Origin: Dysgonomonadaceae bacterium zrk40
GTDB lineage: Bacteria; Bacteroidota; Bacteroidia; Bacteroidales; Dysgonomonadaceae
Direction of reading: 5' to 3'
Length of the DNA: 64,000 bases
Assembly: GCA_016916535.1 (NCBI GenBank)
Contig: CP070276.1
Location: forward strand, 2,480,001 to 2,544,000
The notes below the pieces were generated by a model. It had not been told where the DNA came from. It worked only from the letters and a program-made list of their open reading frames with translations, and made no database searches. Within the stretch, counting starts at the first letter, position 1. Each line of letters starts with the position of its first letter. Of the stretch, positions 1-12,400 are shown in pieces. Made by a program: the position numbers and the translations under genes.

Positions 1-1039
1 ATCCTTCGGAGAAGGCAATGGTCTCAGCATGGTTCAACAGATAAGGATTCAGTGTAGCCAGACCCTTGCTGATGCCTTCGGTCATGTTCAATTGCGGGAT
101 GGATCCATCAGGATTGAATCGCATTTTCTCCACAGCCACAGAACGGGTGAAGCCACCGCCGCCCGGGAGGGCACCGTTGTGATAAAAGAAGTAGGTCTGA
201 CCGCGAAAGTCGATCACTCCGGGGTGATTGGTAAAAGCCCCTCCCTGTGCCGGCATCACCACACCCCCATACTTCCATGGCCCTTCCGGACTCTGGCTGG
301 TGGAGTAGCCGATGTGTTCCGGCAGAGGTCCTCCCGGCCAGAAGAGGTAGTAAAGATCGTTTCTCTTATAGAGCCAAGGTCCCTCCTCATAGAGGGTGCT
401 GCGCTGCGGGTCACCTTCTCTTTTTCCGAATGACTCCGCGGTGAGGGGTACCTTCACGATATCTCCCTCGTAGGAGATCATATCTTCGTTCAGCTTCACG
501 TAGTAGAGGTTGGGATTTCCCCAGTAGAGATAAGCTTGTCCGTCGTCGTCGATGAAAACCGTGGGATCGATGTCTCCCCAATCGGTTTGCGCCAGCGGTT
601 TGCCCAGAGGGTCGTAAAAAGGTCCCAGGGGACTGTCGGCCACCGCCACACCAATGGCACCCCGGTTGTTCTCCCTGGAGATCATCGGCACATACATGTA
701 GAATTTCCCATTTCTCTCAATGCACTGGGCCGCCCAAGCATCCCCTTTAGCCCATACGAAATCGCTGTATGAGAGTACCACGCCGTGGTCGGTCCAGTTC
801 ACCATGTCGTTGGTGGAGTAGAGCCGCCAGTCGTCCATGGTGAACCAGGTAGATCCGTCGGCGTCGTGGGTGGTATAGAGGTATAGCCGGTCGTTCCATA
901 CCATGGGGGCCGGATCGGCTGTATAGCGTGTCTGGACGATAGGGTTTTGTGCAATAGATGACTCGATGGCTGAAATTCGCAGCAGGATCAGGAGTAGGAT
1001 AAGCAGTATCCTACTGCTTTTTGTAAAGGGACAATTCAT
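1..1039 (-). CDS. GH43 glycosidase, probable arabinofuranosidase/xylosidase (3' end cut by window edge)
   Basis: Secreted GH43 five-bladed propeller enzyme, expected to remove arabinose or xylose from xylan. The frame is open from an ATG at 1039 to the window edge, giving 346 residues without a stop. Residues 1-31 form a signal peptide ending near SIAQ. The GH43 triad is visible: Asp42 in TADPAPM (base), Asp158 in [13 protein letters not shown] (pKa modulator) and Glu219 in YEEGPWLY (acid). The last visible residues ([10 protein letters not shown]) resemble the start of a CBM6, as in GH43-CBM6 arabinoxylan arabinofuranohydrolases; that module would lie outside the window. It follows the CE1 gene by about 60 bp on the same strand and is probably the fourth gene of the unit starting at 5292. 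The substrate is inferred from family and context only. Confidence 0.9.
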   Translation of the reverse strand, partial: MNCPFTKSSRILLILLLILLRISAIESSIAQNPIVQTRYTADPAPMVWNDRLYLYTTHDADGSTWFTMDDWRLYSTNDMVNWTDHGVVLSYSDFVWAKGDAWAAQCIERNGKFYMYVPMISRENNRGAIGVAVADSPLGPFYDPLGKPLAQTDWGDIDPTVFIDDDGQAYLYWGNPNLYYVKLNEDMISYEGDIVKVPLTAESFGKREGDPQRSTLYEEGPWLYKRNDLYYLFWPGGPLPEHIGYSTSQSPEGPWKYGGVVMPAQGGAFTNHPGVIDFRGQTYFFYHNGALPGGGGFTRSVAVEKMRFNPDGSIPQLNMTEGISKGLATLNPYLLNHAETIAFSEG

Positions 1040-1098
1040 TTTCATTTTTATTCTTCTGATTTGTGGTTGATCTGTTTCAATAAATGATATCTTATTGT

Positions 1099-2322
1099 TT
1101 ATTTTCTCCATAAGTTGGGTAAAAAGCGGTAGTAGAGCAGATGGCGCCAGGTGGACCAGTCGTGGCCGCCATTGCCGCCGACGTAGTACTCATGTTCTAT
1201 CCCGTGATTGGTAAGCGCATCGTGTAGTGCCTGGCAACGAAGGTTGAAGAAGCCCTGAGCCTCTTTGGTGCCCTGACCTACGAATAGATAATCAACCTTG
1301 CTGTTTACCTGTGGCTCCTCCAGAAAGTGCTGCAACGTAGTCTCTGGGTCGGTGTCACCGGCGCTGAGGATGCCGAAATTGGCAAACAGGTCAAGTGAAC
1401 GGAAACCGATGAACATACTGTGACGGCCACCCATAGAAAGCCCCGAGATTGCCCTTCCTTTGGGCTCCTTACGGGTAGCGTAACAATCATCAACCAACGG
1501 GATGACATGTTCTCGCAGCTCTCGTTCGAATAGGTCGAACGTCAGTTCTGCATGGCGGGGATGGTTCCTGTGGATGATCTGATTGTTGGGGATGACGATC
1601 AGCATCGGTTCCGCTTTCCCTTCAGCCAGCAAGTTGTCCATAATAAGATTCACCCTGCCATCGTAGACCCAGTTGGAGGGAAGTTCACCGCTCCCACCAA
1701 GCAGGTAGAGCACAGGGTACTGCTTATCGCTGTGATATCCGGGTGGGGTGTAAACATATAACTCACGTTCCCCGTCTGTGACATTGGAGTGGTAGATGTG
1801 TCGGGTCACAACGCCGTGGAGAACTTGCTTTGCATCATAGTAAGCCGGCTCATCACCATGTACCACCAACTGACTGTATGGGGGCATGGCGGTGAAGGCT
1901 GCGATGGTGTTCGAGGGATCGGGAATCTGCATTCCGTCCACCCGGAAGTGATAGGCATAGATGTCGGGATCGAGTGGGCCGATGGTCAGCGACCATATCC
2001 CATCTTCTCCTCTGGTAAAGGGAATGGGTTCATTTCCCTTTCCCAATGCCGTATGAATTGCACCTGGATTCAATATCACCTCGGTTGCAAGGGGAGCCTT
2101 TAGACGGAAGGTGACGGTACGGTCTTCATGTACCTCGGGAGAGTTGAGAGGTGCGCTGAAAGGAATCAAACCCTCTGTATCCTGGTGCGGGTTGAAATCG
2201 AGGTTCACGTTGGCTTGTTGTGCAATGGTTGTCTGTGAAAATCCCAATATAAAAAGCAACAGTGTCAGGAGATTGACCGATTTCGAATGATTCTGTTTTA
2301 TGTTCTGCATTATGAATTTCAT
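1099..2322 (-). CDS. CE1-family esterase with N-terminal CBM48-like domain (feruloyl/acetylxylan esterase)
   Basis: Predicted 407-residue secreted serine esterase for ester side groups on xylan. The order is signal peptide (about 1-35, ending TTIAQ), a CBM48/E-set-like sandwich (about 60-150, with [13 protein letters not shown] and IPDPSN), then a CE1 alpha/beta-hydrolase. The nucleophile is Ser296 in GLSMGG and the catalytic His is His387 in GGHDWSTW. The frame stays open to 2403, but that would overlap the upstream esterase. The ATG at 2322 leaves a 26-bp gap and directly precedes a good signal sequence; an ATG at 2310 is also possible. It is a diverged tandem paralogue of the esterase just upstream. 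CE1 covers both feruloyl and acetyl esterases, and the sequence alone does not decide which. Confidence 0.85.
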   Translation of the reverse strand: MKFIMQNIKQNHSKSVNLLTLLLFILGFSQTTIAQQANVNLDFNPHQDTEGLIPFSAPLNSPEVHEDRTVTFRLKAPLATEVILNPGAIHTALGKGNEPIPFTRGEDGIWSLTIGPLDPDIYAYHFRVDGMQIPDPSNTIAAFTAMPPYSQLVVHGDEPAYYDAKQVLHGVVTRHIYHSNVTDGERELYVYTPPGYHSDKQYPVLYLLGGSGELPSNWVYDGRVNLIMDNLLAEGKAEPMLIVIPNNQIIHRNHPRHAELTFDLFERELREHVIPLVDDCYATRKEPKGRAISGLSMGGRHSMFIGFRSLDLFANFGILSAGDTDPETTLQHFLEEPQVNSKVDYLFVGQGTKEAQGFFNLRCQALHDALTNHGIEHEYYVGGNGGHDWSTWRHLLYYRFLPNLWRK

Positions 2323-2348
2323 TGGTTGATAGATTAATCGTGAAGGAT

Positions 2349-3527
<1,179 letters not shown>

Positions 3528-3570
3528 TTATTTTTAAAGGTTTACAGAGCCGCCGCAATCCCGGTTGATA

Positions 3571-5292
3571 TTATTCCGGGAACGCGTCATTCTTCGTGGT
3601 AGCATGCAAGCCGATCAGGTTACCGGTGAAGCCGCCTGCAACGTCAGTGGAGAGGATGTCACCGGAGACCGTTCCACCCAGGTTGTGATAACTCTCACCG
3701 TTCGTTGAGTAATTGAAACGATAATCATCCCCTTTTGCGTTGATCTGTAGGCGGATAGTTTTTTTTGTCTCTATAGGGGTACTGGCAAGAACAGTTGAGG
3801 TTCCTCTTTCAGTGCGCTGCAATACCAGATAATCCTGATTGCCTTTACGGGTGATTCCGAAAAGGTAATAGAATCGCTCACTCTGGTAACAAACCATTCC
3901 GGCCAGATCCTTTTCTGAAGCAGGTTGGTATTGCAGTGTAGTGGTGGCAGTAAAATATCTGTGTTGCTGCCGGTGAAAGAGGGTGGAAGTGGGGGCAACC
4001 GCTTTCAGGTTGACAGGGAATGGTGTGAGTGCGAGTCCTTTTTTGTCAGCTTTTGTAAATCCCTCACGGGGTCCTCTCACCCCAATCCAGCGATAGTCCA
4101 GGTCTGATTGGAAATCATCGCGAAAGGTAAAGTTACCATTGGGGAAAAATCCATCTTTACCGGTTTTATTTGTTACTCCTTCCGGCATTTTTAGTTTTGG
4201 TGTCATGGGGATCAGCCCGTTCTCGAATACGGGATACTTACCGCTCCAGTCTACCGGCAGGATGAATGTCTCACGCCCGGTATTGACTCTGTTCTGTTCA
4301 TTCGGGCGGATTGCCAGAAAGACACCATAGTATTTACCGTCGGGACCCTCCACCAAGTCGGCATGTCCGGCCCAGTCCACCTTGTTTGCCCGGTCGGGAT
4401 GCAGGTAACGCTGTGAAAGGATGGGGTTGTTGTCAGCAGGAGTGTAAGGACCTTTTGGGTGATCACTGGTGAAGATCACTTCGCTGTGCCAGTCTCCGGT
4501 ACCCCCCTCGGCACACATCAGGTAATAGATGCCATTTCTCTTGTAAATGTGGGGAGCTTCGATCCAAATAGGTTTTTGCGTGATGTCCACACCTCCATCC
4601 ACAATGATTTGGTCGCTTCCGGGGATTACCTGATCATTTTCCATGTCATATTCCCATATCTTGATGACGCGATGCCCCTCATAAAGTTCTTTGCCCCTGT
4701 CAGGTGCATCGTTGTGAATCACATAGGCCTTACCGTCGTCATCGAAGAAGAGAGAGGGATCGATTCCGCCAAAATTGAGTTTCTGAACTTCACTCCATCC
4801 TTTAAACGGATCCTTTGTTTTTACCACCATGTTGCCAATATCACCGGCAAACTGTGTAGTGATCATGTAAAATGTATCGTTGTAGGGGTTGTACTTGATG
4901 GCCGGAGCATAGATCCCTGCACTAATACCGCTGTCATGTACAATCAGCTGCGATTTCCTGTCGAGCACATGACCTATTTGCTTCCAATTCACCAGATCGT
5001 TGGAGTGAAAGATGGGCACTCCGGGGAACATGGCAAAGGAAGAGGAGACAAGGAAATAATCATCTCCTTTCCTTGTGATGGAGGGGTCGGGGTAACAGCC
5101 CTGGAGAATCGGATTGTAAAACTCGTCCGGTTTTAATGGATTAGATTGGTATACAGGGTCTTCTCCCTGGTAGGTGAATTGGCTGAAAAGGGGCTGATTT
5201 GATTGAACGCTCTTTTGAGCATGTGTACCTGAATAGGTGAACAAAAGGATGCATGCAGTCAGCAGCAGTGGCAGGTTTAAATTTGTTTTCAT
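3571..5292 (-). CDS. GH43 beta-xylosidase/arabinofuranosidase with C-terminal beta-sandwich
   Basis: A 573-residue secreted GH43 enzyme of the two-domain xylosidase type. The signal peptide (about 1-25) ends at GTHAQ. The propeller holds Asp69 in CYPDPSI, Asp178 in GGIDPSLFFDDDG and Glu245 in WIEAPHIYK, the complete catalytic triad. The block FPGVPIFHSNDLVNW is typical of the subfamily 10/11/12 group. Residues from about 380 form the C-terminal concanavalin-like sandwich (GH43_C2 type, with DDFQSDLDYRWIG) that closes the active site in these enzymes. It is the first gene of a four-gene unit downstream of the HTCS gene. Beta-xylosidase or alpha-L-arabinofuranosidase activity is likely; motifs alone do not separate the two. 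Confidence 0.9.
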   Translation of the reverse strand: MKTNLNLPLLLTACILLFTYSGTHAQKSVQSNQPLFSQFTYQGEDPVYQSNPLKPDEFYNPILQGCYPDPSITRKGDDYFLVSSSFAMFPGVPIFHSNDLVNWKQIGHVLDRKSQLIVHDSGISAGIYAPAIKYNPYNDTFYMITTQFAGDIGNMVVKTKDPFKGWSEVQKLNFGGIDPSLFFDDDGKAYVIHNDAPDRGKELYEGHRVIKIWEYDMENDQVIPGSDQIIVDGGVDITQKPIWIEAPHIYKRNGIYYLMCAEGGTGDWHSEVIFTSDHPKGPYTPADNNPILSQRYLHPDRANKVDWAGHADLVEGPDGKYYGVFLAIRPNEQNRVNTGRETFILPVDWSGKYPVFENGLIPMTPKLKMPEGVTNKTGKDGFFPNGNFTFRDDFQSDLDYRWIGVRGPREGFTKADKKGLALTPFPVNLKAVAPTSTLFHRQQHRYFTATTTLQYQPASEKDLAGMVCYQSERFYYLFGITRKGNQDYLVLQRTERGTSTVLASTPIETKKTIRLQINAKGDDYRFNYSTNGESYHNLGGTVSGDILSTDVAGGFTGNLIGLHATTKNDAFPE

Positions 5293-5320
5293 CGTGGTAA
5301 AATATGATTATGAACTACCG

Positions 5321-5328
5321 CAAATATA
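5321..5328 (-). promoter_or_regulatory. Candidate -7 element for the GH43-CE1-CE1-GH43 unit
   Basis: Read on the minus strand this is TATATTTG, a perfect match to the Bacteroidota -7 consensus TAnnTTTG, about 29 bp upstream of the GH43 ATG at 5292. No TTTG lies at the expected -33 spacing, which would fit activator-dependent transcription. A sequence at 5355-5370 matches the TATTTAGATATTTAAT half of the motif shared by two xylanase promoters at 12 of 16 positions. Confidence 0.4.
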
Positions 5329-5398
5329 GCATGCAACGGGGAGACCGTATCCTGATTTTGGATAGTTAATTCACTTTTATAGATAAAACAAATAAAGT

Positions 5399-8300
5399 TT
5401 ACAGCTTGGAGGGTGATTTTCCGAAATAAGTCTTGAAGGCTGCGCTGAAATATTTCACGCTGGAGAAGCCACATAGCTCACTTACCTCCGTAACGGAATA
5501 TTTTCCGGACTGGATCAGTTTTAGGGCATGGTTTAAACGGATGCTCTTGATGAAATCAATAGGTGAGAGATCTGTCAATGATTTGATCTTCTTGTATAGC
5601 AGTGATGAACTGACATTCATCTCGGAGGCGAAGGTCTCCTTGTTGAATTGCGTGTTGTCCATGTTGGCGTGAACCACACTCACTGCTTTCTTTACAAACT
5701 GATCGTCCAGCTCGTTCAGATAGATTGTTTCTCCATCATCTTCATCAATCAGGCGAAGAGCTTTCTCTTTGACAATCTTCCTATTCTGAATGATGTTGAA
5801 TATACGCTGGTGCAGCAATGTCATGTCGAACGGTTTGGTGAGATAATCATCTGCTCCCAATCCCAATCCGTGCAATTGTTGCGATTTCTCATTCAATGCA
5901 GTTAGTAGGATGACCGGAATATGTGAAGTTTCATACGTCGACTTTACAAGCCTGCATAATTCAAACCCATCCATGTTGGGCATCATCACATCAGAGATAA
6001 TCATATCGGGCATTTTTTTCTGAATCATCTCCCAGGCAATCGCTCCATCTTTTGCGGCTACAATTTTATACCTGCTCTGCAGAGATTGTTGCAGGAACTC
6101 TATAAGGGCATCATTGTCCTCCACAATCAGGAGCTGCTCTTTTTGTTCACTCTCCTGATTGATTGCCGTGATGAATTCCTCTGCCTGCGGAACCATGGAT
6201 GTATGTTTTTCAACACTCTCAATATCGACGTTGAGTGAGGGTGATGTAGCCGACACTTCTTTATAGGGTATGGTTATGCGGAAAAGAGAACCCTCATTCT
6301 CTCTGCTCTCGAGGGAAATGCTCCCTCCGTGCATGGCTACGTAATTTTTCACCAACAGTAGACCGATCCCCGAGCCGACGATGGTTGAATTGACCACGTT
6401 GTCGCCCCTGTAAAACTCCCTAAATAGTTTTCTTTGGGCATTTTCTGAAATCCCCAATCCATGATCTTTTACCTCTAGAATCCATTTGTTTGGATCACAA
6501 TTTAGATTTATTTCGACTTCGCCCTTAGGATGTGAATACTTGATGGCATTTGATAACAGGTTATCAATCACCTTTTCAATTTTCAATTCATCTACTGCAG
6601 TTACATAAGCATCTTTGTTGCTATTGAAAACAAGCTTAACATTTCGTTTTGAGGCAGCGGCATCGAACATCGATCTTCGTTGACGGATAATTTTCACCAC
6701 ATCACTCATCATCAAAAAGGCTTGACCTTTGCCGATGTCAACCTTCTGGAAGTCTAGTAGTTGGTTTGTGACCGAGGAAAGTCTTCCCGCTTGTTCTGTG
6801 GCTAGGTTAAGGTAATAACGTCCCTCGTTAGAGAGGTTTCTCTCCTTGTTTAGTTCGTCGATAGGTGCATTGATCAGTGTCAAGGATGTACGTATGTCGT
6901 GTGCCATGTTGGCAAAAAAGCGAATCTTGTCTTCTGCGTGTTGTTGCCTGATCCGATTGATGTAAAAACGCAGGATAAAGACCAATAACGATATTGTTAA
7001 CAACATGATAGCCAGTCGAAACCAGAACGTCCTCCACCAGGGAGGCGTAATCTGAATCTTTAGTGATCGCTCCTCCACAACCTGTTTGAGTGAGTTGTCA
7101 TACATCCGTATTTTCAGTGAATAGTCACCACTTGGCATGCTGGCATAAGTGATGGCTCCCGAACTGGTCGGTTGGGTCCACTCATCATCTATTCCTTCCA
7201 TTTTCCAGGAGAATTTTGAGTAGAGAGAGGAGGTTCCGATGGGGAGAAACTCCAGAGTAAGTGTGTTTTGGTCGTATTTCAGTGAGATCTCTTCCAGCTC
7301 ATCGAGAGGGGAATCAATGGTGAAAAACTCATTGTTGCGCAAAGATCGTCCTGAGATGACAATATCCTGGAAGTATATTCTCCCCCTTAAGGGTGAAAAA
7401 AGCATCGCATCGGGTTCAAACATCAATGCTCCACTGCTGGTACCCCAAATGAGCTGTCCGTTGGAGAGCTTCAGTGATGCGTTCTGGTTGAAGGATACAT
7501 TGAAGAAGGAGGGCAAGGAGGAGAATATTTCTACATTTTTTTCCTCGGTATCAAATTTACATAGACCGGATTCTGTCCCCAACCAGAGGTGATTCCCTTC
7601 CCGCAGGAGACTGTTCACATAGTTTGAGAGCAATCCCTCATCTGTGGTGAATTTTTCAAGGGTGTTGTCTCTCAGGTTATATCGCAACAGTCCATCTCCG
7701 GAGGTCCCCATCCATACATTGTCACCAATGACAATCAAGTCATGCAGGAGATAACCATCCAGGATTGTGCGTGTTTGTCCCGTTTTTTTATCCATCACAA
7801 GCAATCCGTAGGTACATGCCAGCAGTAGATTGCCGGGTGTGAATTCCTCAAAGGCATATACCGGTTGAAATGGGTAGGCCTTGAAACGCTTCTCACTTTC
7901 AATATAACGGAAGATTTGTCCCAGCGGGCTGCCTAGCCAGAGATCGCCGTGACTGTCCCTGATAATGTCAAAGATATAGTCGTTTGTCAGTGATGAGATT
8001 CCATCATCACTGGAGTAGTGTGCAATCTCTCTGCCGGATATCCCATCGATGACATAGATGCCTGATGAATAGGTTCCTGCCCAGATGTAGCCGTTTCGGT
8101 CCTCACAGAGTGAAAGAAATACCTGTGCCTGCTCCTGTAGGTTCTGATAATAGGTTTGCCATTTGCCTGAAGATGTTTCCCAACGACTTATCCCATTGTT
8201 GGTGGCAAACCAAATGTTACCCCTGCTGTCTTCAATCACTTTGTTGACATTGTCGTTGCTTAGTGAGTTGGGGTTGTTGATCTGATGAGTGATTTGTGTA

Positions 8301-9283
8301 ACCTCAGCCGATTCCTGATCGAAATAGGAAAGTCCCCCACTATATGTACAAACCCAAATACGCTTATTTTGGTCATGTAAGATGTCATAAACCCCATTCC
8401 CCTTCAAAGATAGAGGATTGTCGGGGTTCTCCTTGTAGATGTTCAATACCTGTTGGTTATTACTGTTTAACTCCCAAATCCCCTGTCCGTCAATACCAAC
8501 CATCACTGTTGTATCAGTATTGGCTACAATGGCGTAGATAGGCTGCTTTGGAAACGGTTCAAGCGTTGATTGCTTTAGTTGGTTTCTCTGAAGATTGTAT
8601 AAATACAACCCATTTGCGCTTGTACCCACCCAAACCGTTTCATCTTGTTGGTTGTAATAAAACCGGGTTACGTTCAATTCATTATCCTCTTCATATTTGT
8701 AGATGTGGCGGTCGGTAAGGGAATGGGTATTCATCATCCAGAACCCGTTGTTGGTAGCCATGAACAAATGCAGATCATCAATCCAAATAAAGTCATGCAC
8801 ATCGTGATATTTATCCTTACCCAATGCTATAATTTTCTGGTTCTGATACTTATAGAGACCGGAAGAGGCGGCTATCAGGATGGATCCGTAACGGTCAATT
8901 GCGATCCTTTTTAGCACCAGATGGGTGTCATTCAGAGGTTTACGTATGTCAATGACAAGGTCGAAACGGTCATATACCTCGTTGTAATGAAATATCTGAC
9001 CGTTGTTGGTGAAAGCCAGGAGTGAGTCCTTGTCGTAAAGCAGTTTTGTGGTGATGATGTTAGGCGTTTCATAGGGTAATTGATAGATGTGGTAACTGTT
9101 TTCAGTCAACCGAAGTATGCCGCTCTTAGAGGATGCCCAGATGAATCCATTTCTGTCCTTGCACACCGATGCGACCTCTCTCATGCTTATTCCGTGAATT
9201 GAGTTGATGTCATAGAATTTCACATTGGAAAAGCAGTATGTAACGGAAAGAAAGAGAAGGGCAAATATGAATTTGGGTTTCAT
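5399..9283 (-). CDS. Hybrid two-component system regulator (HTCS), XynR-like
   Basis: A 1294-residue one-protein sensor-regulator that probably senses a xylan oligosaccharide in the periplasm and activates the locus. After a signal peptide come about 14 Reg_prop propeller repeats (roughly 30-640, e.g. VWVGTSANGLYLYN, HLWLGTESGLCKFD), a Y_Y_Y domain (about 660-745) and one membrane helix (about 757-776). The cytoplasmic part has a histidine kinase with His795 in NMAHDIRTSLT, an ATPase domain (GLGISENA, GSGIGLLLVKNY), a receiver with Asp1098 in ISDVMMPNMDG, and a C-terminal AraC-type DNA-binding domain. The frame could extend six bases to a TTG, but the ATG at 9283 is preferred. Its place beside the xylan genes matches XynR of Prevotella bryantii. 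That it controls this whole locus is inference. Confidence 0.95.
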   Translation of the reverse strand: MKPKFIFALLFLSVTYCFSNVKFYDINSIHGISMREVASVCKDRNGFIWASSKSGILRLTENSYHIYQLPYETPNIITTKLLYDKDSLLAFTNNGQIFHYNEVYDRFDLVIDIRKPLNDTHLVLKRIAIDRYGSILIAASSGLYKYQNQKIIALGKDKYHDVHDFIWIDDLHLFMATNNGFWMMNTHSLTDRHIYKYEEDNELNVTRFYYNQQDETVWVGTSANGLYLYNLQRNQLKQSTLEPFPKQPIYAIVANTDTTVMVGIDGQGIWELNSNNQQVLNIYKENPDNPLSLKGNGVYDILHDQNKRIWVCTYSGGLSYFDQESAEVTQITHQINNPNSLSNDNVNKVIEDSRGNIWFATNNGISRWETSSGKWQTYYQNLQEQAQVFLSLCEDRNGYIWAGTYSSGIYVIDGISGREIAHYSSDDGISSLTNDYIFDIIRDSHGDLWLGSPLGQIFRYIESEKRFKAYPFQPVYAFEEFTPGNLLLACTYGLLVMDKKTGQTRTILDGYLLHDLIVIGDNVWMGTSGDGLLRYNLRDNTLEKFTTDEGLLSNYVNSLLREGNHLWLGTESGLCKFDTEEKNVEIFSSLPSFFNVSFNQNASLKLSNGQLIWGTSSGALMFEPDAMLFSPLRGRIYFQDIVISGRSLRNNEFFTIDSPLDELEEISLKYDQNTLTLEFLPIGTSSLYSKFSWKMEGIDDEWTQPTSSGAITYASMPSGDYSLKIRMYDNSLKQVVEERSLKIQITPPWWRTFWFRLAIMLLTISLLVFILRFYINRIRQQHAEDKIRFFANMAHDIRTSLTLINAPIDELNKERNLSNEGRYYLNLATEQAGRLSSVTNQLLDFQKVDIGKGQAFLMMSDVVKIIRQRRSMFDAAASKRNVKLVFNSNKDAYVTAVDELKIEKVIDNLLSNAIKYSHPKGEVEINLNCDPNKWILEVKDHGLGISENAQRKLFREFYRGDNVVNSTIVGSGIGLLLVKNYVAMHGGSISLESRENEGSLFRITIPYKEVSATSPSLNVDIESVEKHTSMVPQAEEFITAINQESEQKEQLLIVEDNDALIEFLQQSLQSRYKIVAAKDGAIAWEMIQKKMPDMIISDVMMPNMDGFELCRLVKSTYETSHIPVILLTALNEKSQQLHGLGLGADDYLTKPFDMTLLHQRIFNIIQNRKIVKEKALRLIDEDDGETIYLNELDDQFVKKAVSVVHANMDNTQFNKETFASEMNVSSSLLYKKIKSLTDLSPIDFIKSIRLNHALKLIQSGKYSVTEVSELCGFSSVKYFSAAFKTYFGKSPSKL

Positions 9284-9380
9284 TGACAATTACTTTCTGA
9301 AAAATCATACAACCATCAGGAAGAGTTTACTTCCTATCGGTAATGGCCCATGATACATTACACATTGTAAAACGATACTT

Positions 9381-9388
9381 CAAAGATA
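9381..9388 (-). promoter_or_regulatory. Candidate -7 element for the HTCS gene
   Basis: On the minus strand this reads TATCTTTG, matching TAnnTTTG, about 98 bp upstream of the HTCS ATG. It lies in the 170-bp gap after the GH3 gene. A -33 TTTG at correct spacing is not evident, but the gap is one of the larger ones in the series and could give the regulator its own basal transcript. Confidence 0.38.
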
Positions 9389-9458
9389 GTAATAATTGTC
9401 AAAAAAACATAAGAGTCGTCTTGTTCTTAAGATTTAAAACTGCTCTCTTGCTTTGTAC

Positions 9459-12400
9459 TCACTTTTTCATCTGTTCATATTTAATTCCCGAATTATGAAT
9501 GTGAAAGTAATCGAATGAGACATCAAATGGTGTTTCCGGCTTGGATGTGTCTGAATCGAACCAGAAGGTACTGGTCATGCTCTGTGTGATGATACCATCA
9601 CAGGCAATCAATCCCGCCTTAATATTCTGCAAGGTGGCCTCCGTACTTCCAAGTAACTGATAGGTTTCACCATCGAGAGAATAGTAGGCAGTGTAGTGGG
9701 CTCCCTCTTTTGTCAAACGGAGGTAAAGTGGCTGGTCACCGACAATCATCTCATTCAGGTTAAACGATACTGCCGATCTGGCAATATCATTCTCCTCTAC
9801 CAGCAGGTCGATAGTCCCTGGCTGTGGCCCTCTCTGGCGGGTGGTCTTTGTCACCGCGCGTAGCATCAGCTTCACAAAGTTATGGTCATCCTGCCAGGCA
9901 ATGATTCCAGCATTTTCCGGTTGTGATGGGGCCCGGGAACCTATCAGCTTGGTTTCGATGGTCCAGTCATTGTTGGCGCTCTGCAGCAGTAGGTTGCGGG
10001 CATTGTTGCTTTGTTCTGAGACATCTCCCTTTTCGGTGGTGATGGTGAGAGACCCCTGGTTTGAGGAGAAAGAGTGATGGTTGCTGTTTTCACGAATCCA
10101 CTCCCACTGTGAACCGAGTTTGCTATCATTGAACTCATCACTCTGAGAGGAGTGGTCAAAGTTCAGGTAGTAGCTGTTCTCCTCCATGGTATGGTAATCA
10201 ATAAACCGTACAATGGCAGTACCGGGAACGGAGGTGACCTGATCGACCTCCACGGTGGTTGTTTCACTCATCGCTGTTGCTTCCACCGTGGGTAATGAAG
10301 ATTGTTTCATCATCTGGAAGCTGTATGCGTTTACCTCCGGTTTGAACGATTGAAGCGGAATGCCGTTCACGCTAATGGTGGCGGGTGTCAGGTCGGGAAC
10401 CACCTTGACTGGATAGCTATCGGATGCGGTGGTACCGTTATAAGTAACAGAAGCAATGATGGAGGCAACACCCGGTTGATGTGCTGTAATCTTTCCGTTT
10501 TGGTCTACTGTCACCACCGAGGGGTTCGTACTTTTGTAGACAACCTCAGTATGCTCGATTGCAACAAAGCTGTCATCCAGTAATGTAGCCGACAAACGGC
10601 TCGCTGCCGACTCACTAGGGTTGAGAATCATATTGTCAGATTCGGCTACCACTGTTTCAAGTGTTGGCTCGAATTGTCCCATCATCACGGCATTCACACT
10701 GCCCTTGATGTCATGCGACGATGCTCCCACTTCGAATGTGTAGGTCCCCTGATCAAAGGTGATTCGGTTCTGTTCCGCGTCCCAGTACCAAAGGTCTCTA
10801 CAATCGATGTCGATTGAAACGGTTTTGGTCTGTCCGGCAGGAATGGTCACTCTTTTGAATCCTTTCAGTTGCTTGAGTGGTCGCCCCTTTGCTGCAGCAT
10901 CGGCTGTTCTGAGGTAGATCTGTACAATCTCATCACCGTCTCTCTTTCCGCTGTTCGTCACATCGGTGGTGATGGTGATCCGGTCATAGGGGGTGATCTC
11001 CTTTTTACTGATGGTAATCTCATCATAGTCAAAGGTGGTGTAGGAGAGTCCATATCCGAATTCGTAGGAGACCTCCTTGCCGAAATACCAGTATGTACGC
11101 CCGTTTTTGTGCTCATCTCCACGCAGTGAGTAGTCTCCTAACGGAGGAAGAACATTGACGGAGCGATACCAGGTGACACTGCTCTTACCGCTGGGGTTGA
11201 CTTCACCGAAAAGGATCTTAGCCATAGCTGTACCCTGGGCCTGTCCGTTGTAACCGGTGTAGATCAATCCGGGCACATGCGGGTTCTGTTTGATGGCTTC
11301 CACCTCTACCATGCCCATGGTCTGCATTACCACAATGGTATTTGGGTTCACGGCTGCAACTGCCTCTATCAGCTGCATCTGATTGCCGGGTAGCGAGAGG
11401 GAGTATCGGTCTGATTCCTCCCTGCCGGTATTCTGGTCAGTACCTACAAAAATTAGCGCCACATCGGCGGTGGCTACCTTTTCCAGCGTCTCCGGATCAA
11501 TTGACTCTGCCTGTGGTTCGCGAAAGACGAAGTAGATATCCTGTGGCCCCGTGATGCCGAGGGTGTTTACCTTTACCGGAAGAGTTAAACCTCTGCCAAA
11601 GGTTCGTTCACCCCCGACACTTTCAACCCTCTGTGAAGCAATGATGTTACCGGTGGGCGCACCAATACGGACTTCCAGGGTGCCGCCTCCCTGTGCCACG
11701 TTCAGTTGTAGGATCAGTGAATCCAGGTGGGTCAGGTCAATGTTGTGATAAGATGTCCAGTCGCCATCTTTGATTCCTTGTAGTGTAGGGTTGCCAAAAC
11801 GTTCTGTGGCGATGATGCCGGGAGCGGCAACATCAAAATCGGTTGCGTTGTACTCTTTGCGGTCCCCGCCGGTACTGCGCGTGGTGAAGCTGCGCAGCGT
11901 AAAGAAATCGGTTCTGCGGCTCGTATTGCCTCCTTCACCATGGAACAACTCAATGGGAAGATTGTGTTGTTCGATATAACTGCGCAATCCCTGCAGATGG
12001 GAGATGCTCAGGTGAGCTTCCACCGGTCCGGAGTAATCACCCAGCTCCACCCTGTCGGCTTGTGGTCCCAAGACTGCAATTCTCCTGATCTTTGCGGTTT
12101 GTAATGGGAGTGCTTTTGTGGTGGTTGATGCAACCTGTTCATTTTTCAACAGAACGGGACTCTTGGTCGCAATCTCCAGTGCCAGATCGTTGTGTGCGGG
12201 ATCGTTGATGATGTCGGGTCTGAGTCTGGAGTAGGGAACGATGGCGGGAGGATCAAACTCGCCCAGCCGCATGCGGATGGTCATCATATTGATCAATGCC
12301 CTGTCGATATCTGTCATGGTGACCAGACCCTGTTGCAGTGCTTCCAGTGCATTGCTCTGGTACTCTCCCCCGCAGTCAGAGTCTACTCCAGCCTTCAAAC

